The position numbers and the translations under genes were made by a program. A stretch of 64,000 nt of DNA from Thermococcus cleftensis (GTDB lineage Archaea > Methanobacteriota_B > Thermococci > Thermococcales > Thermococcaceae), in contig NC_018015.1 in NCBI RefSeq assembly GCF_000265525.1, positions 186,001 to 250,000 of the forward strand, written 5' to 3'. This document shows positions 32,138 through 39,913 of the stretch, piece after piece. The notes beneath the pieces were generated by a model. That model worked only from the letters and a program-made list of their open reading frames with translations, searched no databases and was not told the DNA's origin. Position 1 is the stretch's first letter. Each line of letters begins with the position of its first letter.

Positions 32138-32185
32138 GTTCTCAACCTCCTCCATGTGTAAGTTCAATATTACATATGTGTGCTG

Positions 32186-32218
32186 GCTTTATAAATTTTT
32201 CGGTTGAGAACCCTTTTT
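32186..32218. promoter_or_regulatory. Divergent promoter with SurR-like half site
   Basis: The minus strand has TATA box TTTATAAAGC (plus 32186-32195) for the DUF2202 operon. GTTGAGAAC (32203-32211) fits GTTn3AAC, the core of the SurR motif; the extra n5-GTT found at strong sites is absent on both strands. CTTTTTAAG to the right serves the gene at 32253. If SurR binds here the cluster would respond to sulfur. Confidence 0.4.
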
Positions 32219-32252
32219 AAGCCGAATGTCTAGTATACGCCTGGTGGGTGTA

Positions 32253-32543
32253 ATGATCTCAGGGGGAGAAATCGCTTCATATCTAGCGATTGCCATGGGG
32301 ATCGTTTACCTGATTGTGGAACTCAGGAGCAAAAGGCTGGCACAGAGGGATAAGATTTCAATGATTTTTACAATAGAGGTGGGCGCATACCTCATAATCG
32401 TTGGAATACTGGCACTTCTACTGAGGCAGGGCAGAATCGACGCGGGCCTCTACGCCCCGGTGATATGGGTCTTTGCCCTGACCCTCCTCCTGATGTTCAT
32501 CTACATCATGGAGAAAAAAGGAACTAAGGGCGGACCAACTTAG
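32253..32543 (+). CDS. Small three-helix membrane protein
   Basis: A 96-aa membrane protein with three predicted helices (about residues 6-22, 38-58, 66-87) and basic loops (ELRSKRLAQRDK). No family recognised. ATG 32253 follows GGTGGGTG. It is transcribed away from the DUF2202 operon and overlaps the phosphoglycerate mutase gene by 4 bp at their 3' ends. Confidence 0.62.
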   Translation: MISGGEIASYLAIAMGIVYLIVELRSKRLAQRDKISMIFTIEVGAYLIIVGILALLLRQGRIDAGLYAPVIWVFALTLLLMFIYIMEKKGTKGGPT

Positions 32544-33775
32544 GCCCCGAACTTCTCACTCCTGTTCATCAGATCCATCATAATGGGCACGATATCGTGG
32601 CCCTTGATCCTTCCGAGGCCACCGCGCATGCACTCGCGCTCACCAAAGCTCTCGGTGTAGTCTGTCCTGATTCCCCCGCCAGCTATGAGAACCGGAACAG
32701 GATCGCCACTGTGGTTCATGACCTCACATGGCGTTGAGTGGTCGCCCGTTATCGCTATGACAACGTCCTCAAGGTTGATGTGATCGATGATGTAGCCTAT
32801 CATTCTGTCCGCCTTCTCGATCATCTCTGCCTTGAGCCTTGGATTGTTGTCGTGACCTGCTGCATCTGTCGGCTTGAAGTGGAGGAAGACGAAGTCGTAG
32901 TCATTCAAAAGCTCGATTACTTTCCTTGCCTTGGCCATCTCATCGGTGTTGTATTCCCCAGTCGCGCCCTCTGGAGTATACACGTCGAAACCTATCGCCC
33001 TCGCGACTCCTTTGACGAGAGAGACGGCTATAACGGCAGCGGCCTTAACTTTCCACTGCTCGGTAAACTTCATCGGGATTCCGGGGTAGGTCCCAGCACC
33101 GCGAATGAGCAGGTAGTTAGCTACCTGCTTGCCCTCCTTCCTGCGCTTCTCATTGACCGGGTGCTTTTCAAGAACCTCGTGGGCCTTCTGGACGAACTCC
33201 TCAAGGATTTCGGCAACTTTCCTGCTCTCTTCGTCCTCCCAGGTGAACTTGTGCGGTGGTTTTCCGGCCTCGTGGGGATCGTTCTCCCCGACGCGATAAC
33301 CGGAAGCCATGCCTTTGAGCACAAGAACTGCCCTGTGGCCGGTGGCGCCAACGAAGATGAAATCAACCGGGAGCTTAACGTTCTCCTGAACTGCCTTCGC
33401 AAGCTCGTGGGCCTCTTCGGTGCTTATTCTGCCAGCTCTCCTGTCGGTGATGACTCCGTTCTCTATGGTCGCAAAGTTCACGCGGAAAGCTAGGTCGTCC
33501 TCACTCAGGTCAAGGCCCACTCCCATCGCCTCGAGGTAGCCCCTGCCGCGGTAGACCTCGTACGGATCGTAGCCGAAGATGCTCAGGTGAGCTGTGTCAC
33601 TCCCGGCAGGCTGTCCGGGCTTTATCGGGTCCTGCTGGCCGAGGATTCCTATCTTAGCGAGCCTGTCCATGTTCGGGGTGTCTGCGTACTCCAGCGGGGT
33701 CTTCCCCCCGAACTCCTCTATCGGCCTGTCGCCGAGGCCGTCTAGGATTATAAGAAGTCCCTTCCTCTTCTTCAT
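32540..33775 (-). CDS. apgM: 2,3-bisphosphoglycerate-independent phosphoglycerate mutase (archaeal type)
   Basis: A 411-aa metalloenzyme interconverting 3- and 2-phosphoglycerate. Metal and active-site motifs of the alkaline-phosphatase superfamily are visible: LLIILDGLGDRP, the catalytic Ser in PAGSDTAHLSIFGYDPYEVYRGRG, HFKPTDAAGHDNNP and ITGDHSTPCEVMNHSGDPVP. ATG 33775 is set by GGTGAT upstream and by MKKRKG, the usual start; the ORF's 55 extra N-terminal codons lack a ribosome binding site. The promoter has a TATA box and a partial TGR-like palindrome. Confidence 0.94.
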   Translation of the reverse strand: MKKRKGLLIILDGLGDRPIEEFGGKTPLEYADTPNMDRLAKIGILGQQDPIKPGQPAGSDTAHLSIFGYDPYEVYRGRGYLEAMGVGLDLSEDDLAFRVNFATIENGVITDRRAGRISTEEAHELAKAVQENVKLPVDFIFVGATGHRAVLVLKGMASGYRVGENDPHEAGKPPHKFTWEDEESRKVAEILEEFVQKAHEVLEKHPVNEKRRKEGKQVANYLLIRGAGTYPGIPMKFTEQWKVKAAAVIAVSLVKGVARAIGFDVYTPEGATGEYNTDEMAKARKVIELLNDYDFVFLHFKPTDAAGHDNNPRLKAEMIEKADRMIGYIIDHINLEDVVIAITGDHSTPCEVMNHSGDPVPVLIAGGGIRTDYTESFGERECMRGGLGRIKGHDIVPIMMDLMNRSEKFGA

Positions 33776-33778
33776 ACC

Positions 33779-33815
33779 TATCACCCGGGGTGAGTAGAGG
33801 GTGGAGGTTAAAAAG
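33779..33815 (-). promoter_or_regulatory. apgM promoter with TGR-like element
   Basis: TATCAC-CCGGG-GTGAGTA (33779-33796) resembles the Thermococcales glycolytic motif TATCAC-N5-GTGATA, with one inserted base in the second half. It lies between the TATA box (minus strand CTTTTTAA, 33808-33815) and the ATG, where repressor sites of glycolytic genes are found. Caution: the TATCAC half is also the ribosome binding site complement. Confidence 0.35.
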
Positions 33816-33894
33816 CTTTGTTGGGCGGCTTTGGGCGTTGGGCATTCGAAAAAGCTTTTAACCTGCCCCGTTTCCCCTATCCTGAGGTGAGAAG

Positions 33895-34404
33895 ATGAAG
33901 GTCCTCTGGGCACCGTGGAGAATCGAGTACATACGCTCACCCAAGCACGACGGTTGTATATTCTGCGACTTCCCGCGGGAGAACAGGGACAGGGAGAGGC
34001 TGATTCTCTACCGCGGGAAGTACAGCTTCGTGATAATGAACAACTACCCGTACAACCCCGGCCACGTCATGGTGGCTCCCTACCGGCACGTCGCCAACTG
34101 GGAGGAACTCACGGAGGAGGAACTCCTCGAGATAATGAAGCTCACCCAGCTGATGATCAGGGCCATAAAGAAGGTTATGAGTCCTCACGGCTTCAACCTT
34201 GGCGTGAACCTCGGTAGGGTCGCCGGCGCTGGAATAGACGACCACGTGCACCTCCACATCGTCCCGCGCTGGAACGGAGACACCAACTTCATGCCGGTGA
34301 TAGCGGACACCAAGGTTATCCCGGAGTCACTGGAAGAAGCCTACGACGAGCTTAAGAGGGCAATAGATGAAATAACCGGTGAGGGGGCGGCTAAAGCTCC
34401 CTGA
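33895..34404 (+). CDS. HIT family nucleotide hydrolase/phosphorylase
   Basis: A 169-aa histidine-triad protein; the catalytic motif is HVHLHIVPRW (about residues 119-128). CIFCDFP near the start supplies a C-x2-C and, with a His later, may hold zinc as in related ADP/Ap4A phosphorylases. NYPYNPGHVMVAPYRH is the conserved nucleotide pocket. It would cleave or phosphorolyse dinucleoside polyphosphates or ADP. GAGGTGAG precedes ATG 33895. It is divergent from apgM and overlaps the next convergent gene by 14 bp. Confidence 0.9.
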   Translation: MKVLWAPWRIEYIRSPKHDGCIFCDFPRENRDRERLILYRGKYSFVIMNNYPYNPGHVMVAPYRHVANWEELTEEELLEIMKLTQLMIRAIKKVMSPHGFNLGVNLGRVAGAGIDDHVHLHIVPRWNGDTNFMPVIADTKVIPESLEEAYDELKRAIDEITGEGAAKAP

Positions 34405-35086
34405 CCTTTATCTCAAACCTTTTTTCGAGGGGGAGTCCCCTGAACACCTCCCCATCGAGCTCCAGAACTGGGACGTCCGACTCTATGACGCTCCTTCTGC
34501 CGGAGGGATCCTCCACCACCAGCCTGACGAGCTTTCCTCCCCTGACCTCCGCGGACAGACGGGTACCGTCCTCGGCCTTGCCCTCCAGAAGGAAGTCCCT
34601 CCCTTCCAACTCCCAGGAAACTCTCTTTATCAGGGCAGGGGCGGTTTCTGGTGTTATGTGCTCCACTACGCCTTCGTTTCCGGATATCTTGGCAACGGGA
34701 CAGCTGGCCTGCGCGCTGCAGAAGTCCCTTATCGCCTCGGCTATACCTCTGGCAAAGTTCTCCAAGGGTTTCCCCATGAACGCCTCTCCAAATCCAGCCC
34801 AGCTCGCGGTTACCCTTAGCCTTTTCCCCTCCATCTCAAAAGTTATCGTCAGTATTCCCTTGTCCCCAGTGAAGGTGTAAACAGCGCGCCCCTCCTGAAA
34901 CCCAACGGCCAGGTCAAACTCGTAGCCGAAGTTGAAGATGAAGCGGGGCACTTTAAAGCGAACCTTCGTCCCGCTGATGCTTTCGAAGTACGGGAAGAAA
35001 GGGAGGGTTTTCTCGGGCTCGCTGAGGACTACCTGCAGGCTCTCCCAGGGGTAGGGAAGTTCAATCTCCCAGCTCTTTGTTTTCAT
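34391..35086 (-). CDS. SRPBCC/START-like protein (DUF3211-like)
   Basis: A 231-aa soluble protein. The first ~130 residues have the strand pattern of an SRPBCC domain (SWEIELPYPWESLQVVLSEPEKTLPFFPYF..., VRFKVPRFIF, VYTFTGDKGILTITFEMEG), like archaeal DUF3211 proteins; the rest is beta-rich and of unknown type. Such folds bind hydrophobic ligands. No active-site residues are evident. The DUF3211 link is from memory and weak. Confidence 0.5.
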   Translation of the reverse strand: MKTKSWEIELPYPWESLQVVLSEPEKTLPFFPYFESISGTKVRFKVPRFIFNFGYEFDLAVGFQEGRAVYTFTGDKGILTITFEMEGKRLRVTASWAGFGEAFMGKPLENFARGIAEAIRDFCSAQASCPVAKISGNEGVVEHITPETAPALIKRVSWELEGRDFLLEGKAEDGTRLSAEVRGGKLVRLVVEDPSGRRSVIESDVPVLELDGEVFRGLPLEKRFEIKVREL

Positions 35087-35132
35087 CTCTATCCACCGGA
35101 GGATTATTGGAGGAAGGCATAAAAAGGGTTTC

Positions 35133-35885
35133 CTAAACCGTTGGTTTGGAACTCTCCACGAGGGATTTCCACTTTTCCCGGGTTCTCTTCCAGCAGCCAG
35201 GAGGCATCAGCTCTCCCTCGGGACAGTAGCCCAGCTGGACGCATCTGGGCCCGAGCCTTGCCCACTTAATTATGGGCCTCAGGTCGTCGTTTTTAGCTAT
35301 CTCCTCCAGCATCTTCCAGGCGACCTCGCGAATCTCCCACTGCGCCCGTTCGCAGGCACGGAGGCCAAAGAAGTGCTTGAGTTCACGGAGGTTCATCGTC
35401 ACGACAAGCTTAGTTCTCACCGCCTGGGGCAGAATGAAACGCGCATCTTCCTGATGGACACCTGCCTTATAGCTTTCCTCGTATAGCTCTATCGCATTTC
35501 TCATCAGCTCCTTCCACTTCTCATAGATCTCAGGCCTTTTCTTCACGCTCTCAGGGATTATGAAGGTTTCCTCAACGTCGTCAGCGTTGAGCTTGATATA
35601 ACGCTGGCTCTGCTGGGTGTAACTCGCTATCCTGTGTCGCACGAGCTGATGGGAACACACGCGAGAACAGCCCTCAATTGAGAACGTCAGAACCGCGTGC
35701 TCCAAGATTGACTCGTGGCCGTAGCCGAGAACCCTCGGCAGGTGCATCTCGACGTCCTTCTCGGCAATTCTCTCGAAGGTCTCGCTCTCCCAGCCGTCCC
35801 AGTAGCTTATAAGCGCTGACCAAGTGACAGTTTCCAGGGGTTTTTTCGTATAATTGACGAGCCTGACCTTGATTCCACTGCCCAT
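35133..35885 (-). CDS. thyX: Flavin-dependent thymidylate synthase ThyX
   Basis: A 250-aa FAD-dependent enzyme that makes dTMP from dUMP with NADPH and methylene-tetrahydrofolate-type cofactor. The ThyX motif RHRIASYTQQSQR (about residues 84-96) is complete, and the C-terminal GPRCVQLGYCPEGELMPP closes the active site. ATG 35885 gives MGSGIKVRLVNYTKKP; the ORF runs on upstream without a ribosome binding site. No thyA in this window. Gap to the DUF996 gene is 76 bp, enough for its own promoter. Confidence 0.95.
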   Translation of the reverse strand: MGSGIKVRLVNYTKKPLETVTWSALISYWDGWESETFERIAEKDVEMHLPRVLGYGHESILEHAVLTFSIEGCSRVCSHQLVRHRIASYTQQSQRYIKLNADDVEETFIIPESVKKRPEIYEKWKELMRNAIELYEESYKAGVHQEDARFILPQAVRTKLVVTMNLRELKHFFGLRACERAQWEIREVAWKMLEEIAKNDDLRPIIKWARLGPRCVQLGYCPEGELMPPGCWKRTREKWKSLVESSKPTV

Positions 35886-35961
35886 GACCGCCACCGGAGG
35901 AGAAAGAGTTCCTAGTTTATTAGGTTTACTTCCAGAGAATAAGGAAAATTGAAACGAGACT

Positions 35962-36507
35962 TCACTGGGCAGAATCGCTCTGCACCTCTTCTGACCCCTC
36001 TGGAAGCTCCTCGGGAAGCCCAAAGAACGCCATGGCCTCGAGAACCGCCGCTGCGACAATCAGCAGGTAGCCTATAAAGAAGAATATGAACACCGTTCCC
36101 CAGAGGTAAAGGAGCCCCGCGGTGCTGAAGGTCTTGACGCCCGTCTCGGACGCTATCGTGTCGTAGCTCCTCCTCAGGAACCAGACGCCTATGAGCATTA
36201 TGAGCGCGCCGAGGAAGAACCACCAGTTGAGGCTCCTGAATATGGCGTTGATCTCCTCGGGGTTGCCGATGACGTCCTGCATCTGGTCCCAGGCGCTGTA
36301 GAATGCCCCGAGCATTATCAGGTTTCCGATGATGTTCAGCATAGCTGCCCACAAGTAGTCCTTCATAACCTGCTCCTTCTTGAGGTACACCGATATCTCC
36401 TTGACTGCAAAGAGCTTCATGATGAAGCCCAGGAAGTAGGTAAAGTAGAACATGCTGAGAACTGCCCCGAATCCACCCCATGTCCTTGCGGTTTTTAGAC
36501 TGGCCAT
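35962..36507 (-). CDS. DUF996 family membrane protein
   Basis: A 181-aa membrane protein with about four or five hydrophobic segments and the DUF996 landmarks SYDTIASETGVKTFSTAGLLYLWG and a C-terminal EAMAFFGLPEELPEG. Next to a second copy (36576-37103) in tandem, sharing the S-Y-D-x-I-x-x-E-T-G-V-K-T-F block. ATG 36507 follows GGTGAG by 4 nt; ATG 36519 is in frame but without a good site. Function unknown. Confidence 0.75.
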   Translation of the reverse strand: MASLKTARTWGGFGAVLSMFYFTYFLGFIMKLFAVKEISVYLKKEQVMKDYLWAAMLNIIGNLIMLGAFYSAWDQMQDVIGNPEEINAIFRSLNWWFFLGALIMLIGVWFLRRSYDTIASETGVKTFSTAGLLYLWGTVFIFFFIGYLLIVAAAVLEAMAFFGLPEELPEGSEEVQSDSAQ

Positions 36508-36575
36508 CTGACTCACCATAGATAGTGGACATTGAAGGTTATAAACGTTGCCTCATGAACATAATTGAAAGAGGT

Positions 36576-37103
36576 TCAATAAACCTCTTCAGGAACCTCA
36601 AGGGGCCCGCTCTCCTGCTCCACTGAGTCAGGGAGCGAGAAGAAGGCTATTATCTCGAGTATCGCCGCAACCACGATGAGGAGGAGGCCTATCACGATTA
36701 TCGACAGCACGGCGCCGACGATGTAGAGCAGGCCGACCGTGTGGAAGGTCTTAACGCCGGTCTCTTCGGAGATCATGTCATAACTCTGCTTCAGAAACCA
36801 CATTCCTGCTATCATAAGCAGCGCCGCCACGAGTCCCCCGATGCCCATCATTCCCAGGCCCATCTCGGGGGAGCTGTTCATGCCCATAATCGAGCCGAAT
36901 ATCGTCCCAAACCAGACAAGGCTAGCTATTATGGCCAGAATAGCGGCCCAGAGGTACTTACTGAATATCTCCTCCCTCCCGGTGGCCTCGGCGATGTTCT
37001 TGACCGCCAGGAGCTTCAGGATAAAGCCTATGAAGCCAATACCGACGACGGTCAGGATAGCACCTATGCCACCAAGGAGTTTGGCATTTTTCAAATCTGT
37101 CAT
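36576..37103 (-). CDS. DUF996 family membrane protein
   Basis: A 175-aa membrane protein with an N-terminal amphipathic start (MTDLKNAKLLGGIGAILTVVG), about five hydrophobic segments and the shared SYDMISEETGVKTFHTVGLLYIVG motif. It precedes its paralogue by 68 bp on the same strand; the pair arose by tandem duplication. GAGGTG lies upstream and TTATATTATAAA about 40 bp before the ATG is a strong TATA box. Confidence 0.76.
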   Translation of the reverse strand: MTDLKNAKLLGGIGAILTVVGIGFIGFILKLLAVKNIAEATGREEIFSKYLWAAILAIIASLVWFGTIFGSIMGMNSSPEMGLGMMGIGGLVAALLMIAGMWFLKQSYDMISEETGVKTFHTVGLLYIVGAVLSIIVIGLLLIVVAAILEIIAFFSLPDSVEQESGPLEVPEEVY

Positions 37104-37299
37104 GGAAAATTCACCTCAAAACTGAATGCGACATTTATATTATAAAAAGTTTTTCACGCCCTCCAACAAAATCACGAAGCGTTTACCCGGAAATACCTGA
37201 AGTCCCGGGAAGATGAAGCGCAGGCATTACGTTTGGAAAGTAAGCACCCCTGGACCCTCAAAAGATTTCAGCTGAGTACAGGTTTATCCGACGAAAGGG

Positions 37300-37337
37300 T
37301 TATTAAATTCGCCGTCCAGCTCTGAACGGTGATGCAC
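37300..37337 (+). promoter_or_regulatory. argF promoter and leader
   Basis: TTATTAAATT (37300-37309) is a good TATA box ending 28 bp before the argF ATG, so the mRNA leader is only a few nucleotides if present; GGTGAT (37328-37333) lies 4 nt before the ATG. The 234 bp between 37104 and 37337 otherwise holds the DUF996 promoter and nothing else I can assign. Confidence 0.5.
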
Positions 37338-38285
37338 ATGGTGGTTAGCCTCGCCGGAAGGGACGTTCTCTGCCTTCAGGACTTCACGAGGGAGGAGATT
37401 GAGACCATTCTCAAGACGGCCGAGATGATGAAGATTTGGAACAAAATCGGCAAGCCGCACCGTGTTCTTGAGGGAAAAACCCTCGCCATGATCTTCCAGA
37501 AGCCCTCAACCAGGACGAGGATATCCTTCGAGGTCGGCATATACCAGCTCGGAGGCTACGGTCTCTACCTCAACGCCAACGACCTTCAGCTCAGGCGCGG
37601 TGAGACGATAGCAGATACCGCCCGCGTCCTCAGCAGGTACGTGGACGGAATAATGGCGAGAGTTTTTGACCACAAGGACGTTGAGGACCTCGCCAAGTAC
37701 GCGAGCGTCCCGGTCATCAACGGCCTCTCGGACTTCTCCCACCCGTGCCAGGCTTTAGCGGATTATCAGACCATACTCGAGAAGAAGGGCAGGATTCAGG
37801 GGCTTAAGATAGTCTACGTTGGAGATGGAAACAACGTCGCCCACTCCCTCATGATAGCCGGAACCAAGCTTGGAGCGAACGTCGTCGTTGCCACGCCCGA
37901 GGGCTACGAGCCGGACAAGCGCGTCATCAAGTGGGCCGAGCAGAACGCGGCCGAGAGCGGCGGAAGCTTCGAGCTCCTGCACGACCCGGTCAAGGCCGTC
38001 AAAGATGCAGACGTCATCTACACCGACGTCTGGGCCTCGATGGGACAGGAGGCCGAGGCCGAGGAGAGGAGGAAGATATTCCAGCCGTTCCAGGTGAACA
38101 GGGAGCTCGTCAAGCACGCGAAGCCTGACTACATCTTCATGCACTGCCTCCCGGCCCACCGCGGCGAGGAGGTCACCGATGACGTCGTCGACTCACCGAA
38201 CAGCGTCGTCTTCGACGAGGCCGAGAACCGCTTGCACGCTCAGAAAGCTGTTATGGCCCTCGTCATGGGTGGGATAAAGGTTTGA
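37338..38285 (+). CDS. argF: Ornithine carbamoyltransferase
   Basis: A 315-aa enzyme that joins ornithine and carbamoyl phosphate to citrulline. Motifs are complete: the carbamoyl-phosphate loop STRTRISFE (about residues 54-62), FSHPCQALADYQT, YVGDGNNVAHS, and the ornithine-binding MHCLPAHRGEEV. The start MVVSLAGRDVLCLQD is the usual Thermococcales one. It is a single gene; other arginine genes are not in the window. It can serve arginine synthesis or citrulline/arginine breakdown, and sequence alone does not decide. Confidence 0.95.
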   Translation: MVVSLAGRDVLCLQDFTREEIETILKTAEMMKIWNKIGKPHRVLEGKTLAMIFQKPSTRTRISFEVGIYQLGGYGLYLNANDLQLRRGETIADTARVLSRYVDGIMARVFDHKDVEDLAKYASVPVINGLSDFSHPCQALADYQTILEKKGRIQGLKIVYVGDGNNVAHSLMIAGTKLGANVVVATPEGYEPDKRVIKWAEQNAAESGGSFELLHDPVKAVKDADVIYTDVWASMGQEAEAEERRKIFQPFQVNRELVKHAKPDYIFMHCLPAHRGEEVTDDVVDSPNSVVFDEAENRLHAQKAVMALVMGGIKV

Positions 38286-38373
38286 GGGCCTTTCTTTCCT
38301 TTTCTGTTGCTGGGCGAGATATTTCAAAATGCCCCCGGAAGTCTTAAATATTCGAATCGTGTTTATTATAATC

Positions 38374-39723
38374 ATGATCCGTAAATTCGTGGACAGGAAA
38401 GGGGAACTTGAGGCACTCGAAAAGGCGTATCAAAAGGGTGTGAATCTGTTCATCGTCTACGGGAGGAGGCGGGTTGGCAAGACGGCACTCCTCAGAAAGT
38501 TTCTTGAGGACAAATGGGGCATCTACTTCCTATGCTCACAGAGGGGCTATGAGAAGGACGTTGAGAGGTTTTCTGTAGAGGTCAGCAAACTGTTCAATCT
38601 GCCCCTAAAGTTCAAAGATTTTGGGGAAGCCTTTGAATTTCTGGTGAAGCAAGGAAAGCTCGTGGTGGTAATCGACGAGTTTCCCTACCTCATTGAAGCA
38701 TACAAGCCAATAGTCTCTGTGTTTCAGCGCATAGTGGACTTAACGCTTGAGAATTCCGAGATTATGCTCGTTCTTTCAGGTTCAAGCGTTGGAATGATGG
38801 AACGAGAGGTTTTGAGTTACAAGGCCCCCCTGTATGGGAGGGCAGGGGGGATAATGAAGGTAAAGCCGTTCCGCTTTTTCGACATGGTGGAGTGGTACGG
38901 GGGAGACTTTGAAAAACTCGTTCGCATCTACGGTGTCACATGGGGTGTTCCGAGGTACATGGAGCTGATACGGGAGGGAAGCGATGAGGAGATAATCCAG
39001 AACTTCTTCGAACCAACGGCGTTCCTCTTCAACGAAGGGAGGCTTCTTCTGATGGAGGAGCTGAGAAGCCCAACGACCTACGGCCAGATAATAGAAGCGA
39101 TAGCCCTAGGGAAGACGCGATTAAGTGAGATAGCGAGCTATGTTATGATGGAGCCGAAGGACCTGCCGGCTTACCTGCGGGTTCTGTCCGACCTCGGCAT
39201 CGTGAAGAGGGAGACACCCGTGACCAAGAAAACCGCCAAGAGGGGAATCTACGTCATTGAAGACGAGTACTTCAGGTTCTACTACCGCTTCGTCAGCCCC
39301 CACTACGAGGAGATAGAGGCATTGAACCCGGAGCCGGCGATAGAGGACTTCCGCAGGAATTTCAACGCGTACCTCGGGAAAACCTTCGAGAAAGTGGCAA
39401 GAGAGTTCATAATTCGGCTGATTAAAGGGCAGGAGATCCCCACTTATACCAGATTCGGCCGCTGGTGGCACAAGGGTGAGGAGATTGACCTCGTCGCCCT
39501 GAACGAGCGTGAGAAAAGGGTTCTGTTCGTGGAGGTCAAGTGGAAAGACCTGAGCGAGAGGAAAGCGCGGGGGATTCTCAAAGACCTGAAGAGAAAGAGT
39601 AAGCTCGTCGGTCTCGATGATTGGGAGAAAAGCTACGGTCTTGTGGTGAAGGACGTTGAGGAGAAGGCAGAGTTGAGAGCGGAGGGCTGGCAGGTTTGGG
39701 ATTTGGAGGACTTCAAAACGTGA
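38374..39723 (+). CDS. Archaeal STAND-like ATPase with DUF234 nuclease-like domain
   Basis: A 449-aa protein of the archaeal ATPase family: Walker A NLFIVYGRRRVGKTALLRKFL (about residues 23-43), Walker B LVVVIDEFPYL, a winged-helix part, and C-terminal DUF234 with a PD-(D/E)xK-like core (KGEEIDLVALN then RVLFVEVKWK). These genes are numerous and mobile in archaea; the cell role is unknown, perhaps defence or plasmid-related. TTAAATA lies about 25 bp before the ATG with no ribosome binding site, suggesting a leaderless mRNA. The gene looks more A/T-rich than its neighbours. Confidence 0.85.
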   Translation: MIRKFVDRKGELEALEKAYQKGVNLFIVYGRRRVGKTALLRKFLEDKWGIYFLCSQRGYEKDVERFSVEVSKLFNLPLKFKDFGEAFEFLVKQGKLVVVIDEFPYLIEAYKPIVSVFQRIVDLTLENSEIMLVLSGSSVGMMEREVLSYKAPLYGRAGGIMKVKPFRFFDMVEWYGGDFEKLVRIYGVTWGVPRYMELIREGSDEEIIQNFFEPTAFLFNEGRLLLMEELRSPTTYGQIIEAIALGKTRLSEIASYVMMEPKDLPAYLRVLSDLGIVKRETPVTKKTAKRGIYVIEDEYFRFYYRFVSPHYEEIEALNPEPAIEDFRRNFNAYLGKTFEKVAREFIIRLIKGQEIPTYTRFGRWWHKGEEIDLVALNEREKRVLFVEVKWKDLSERKARGILKDLKRKSKLVGLDDWEKSYGLVVKDVEEKAELRAEGWQVWDLEDFKT

Positions 39724-39791
39724 TGCTTGGGGGGTGGAATACCTCCCATACTCAATGTCAGATGTGGCCACACACCACTCAAACCCCCCGT

Positions 39792-39875
39792 TGTGAAAGC
39801 CGGTTTTCATAAATGGTGCAATCTATGAAAGTGCACTTTCATAAAATGGCCGTTTTGTGAAAATTGGCTTTCACA
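39792..39875. promoter_or_regulatory. Three operator-like palindromes at exact 32-bp period
   Basis: Three copies of T(G/A)TGAAA-N6-TTTCA(T/C)A occur at 39792-39811, 39824-39843 and 39856-39875. The middle copy is a perfect 20-bp palindrome (TATGAAAGTGCACTTTCATA). Starts are 32 bp apart, about three helical turns, so all sites face the same side of DNA. They lie just before a TATA-like TATTTTAAA (39883-39891) of the methyltransferase gene and just after the ATPase gene. Likely cooperative regulator sites; an iteron array is the alternative. Confidence 0.65.
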
Positions 39876-39913
39876 AAACGAAGTATTTTAAACCCCTCTC
39901 CCTACTCCCCATC

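Noticed and set aside
37210-37275. Possible box C/D sRNA (AAGATGA ... CTGA)
   Set aside because: Box C is imperfect and no D'/C' pair of proper spacing lies between, unlike the clear case at 17654-17710.
39857-39913. N-terminal extension of the RNA methyltransferase from GTG 39857
   Set aside because: It begins in an operator palindrome and would include the TATA box; the family start fits ATG 39914.
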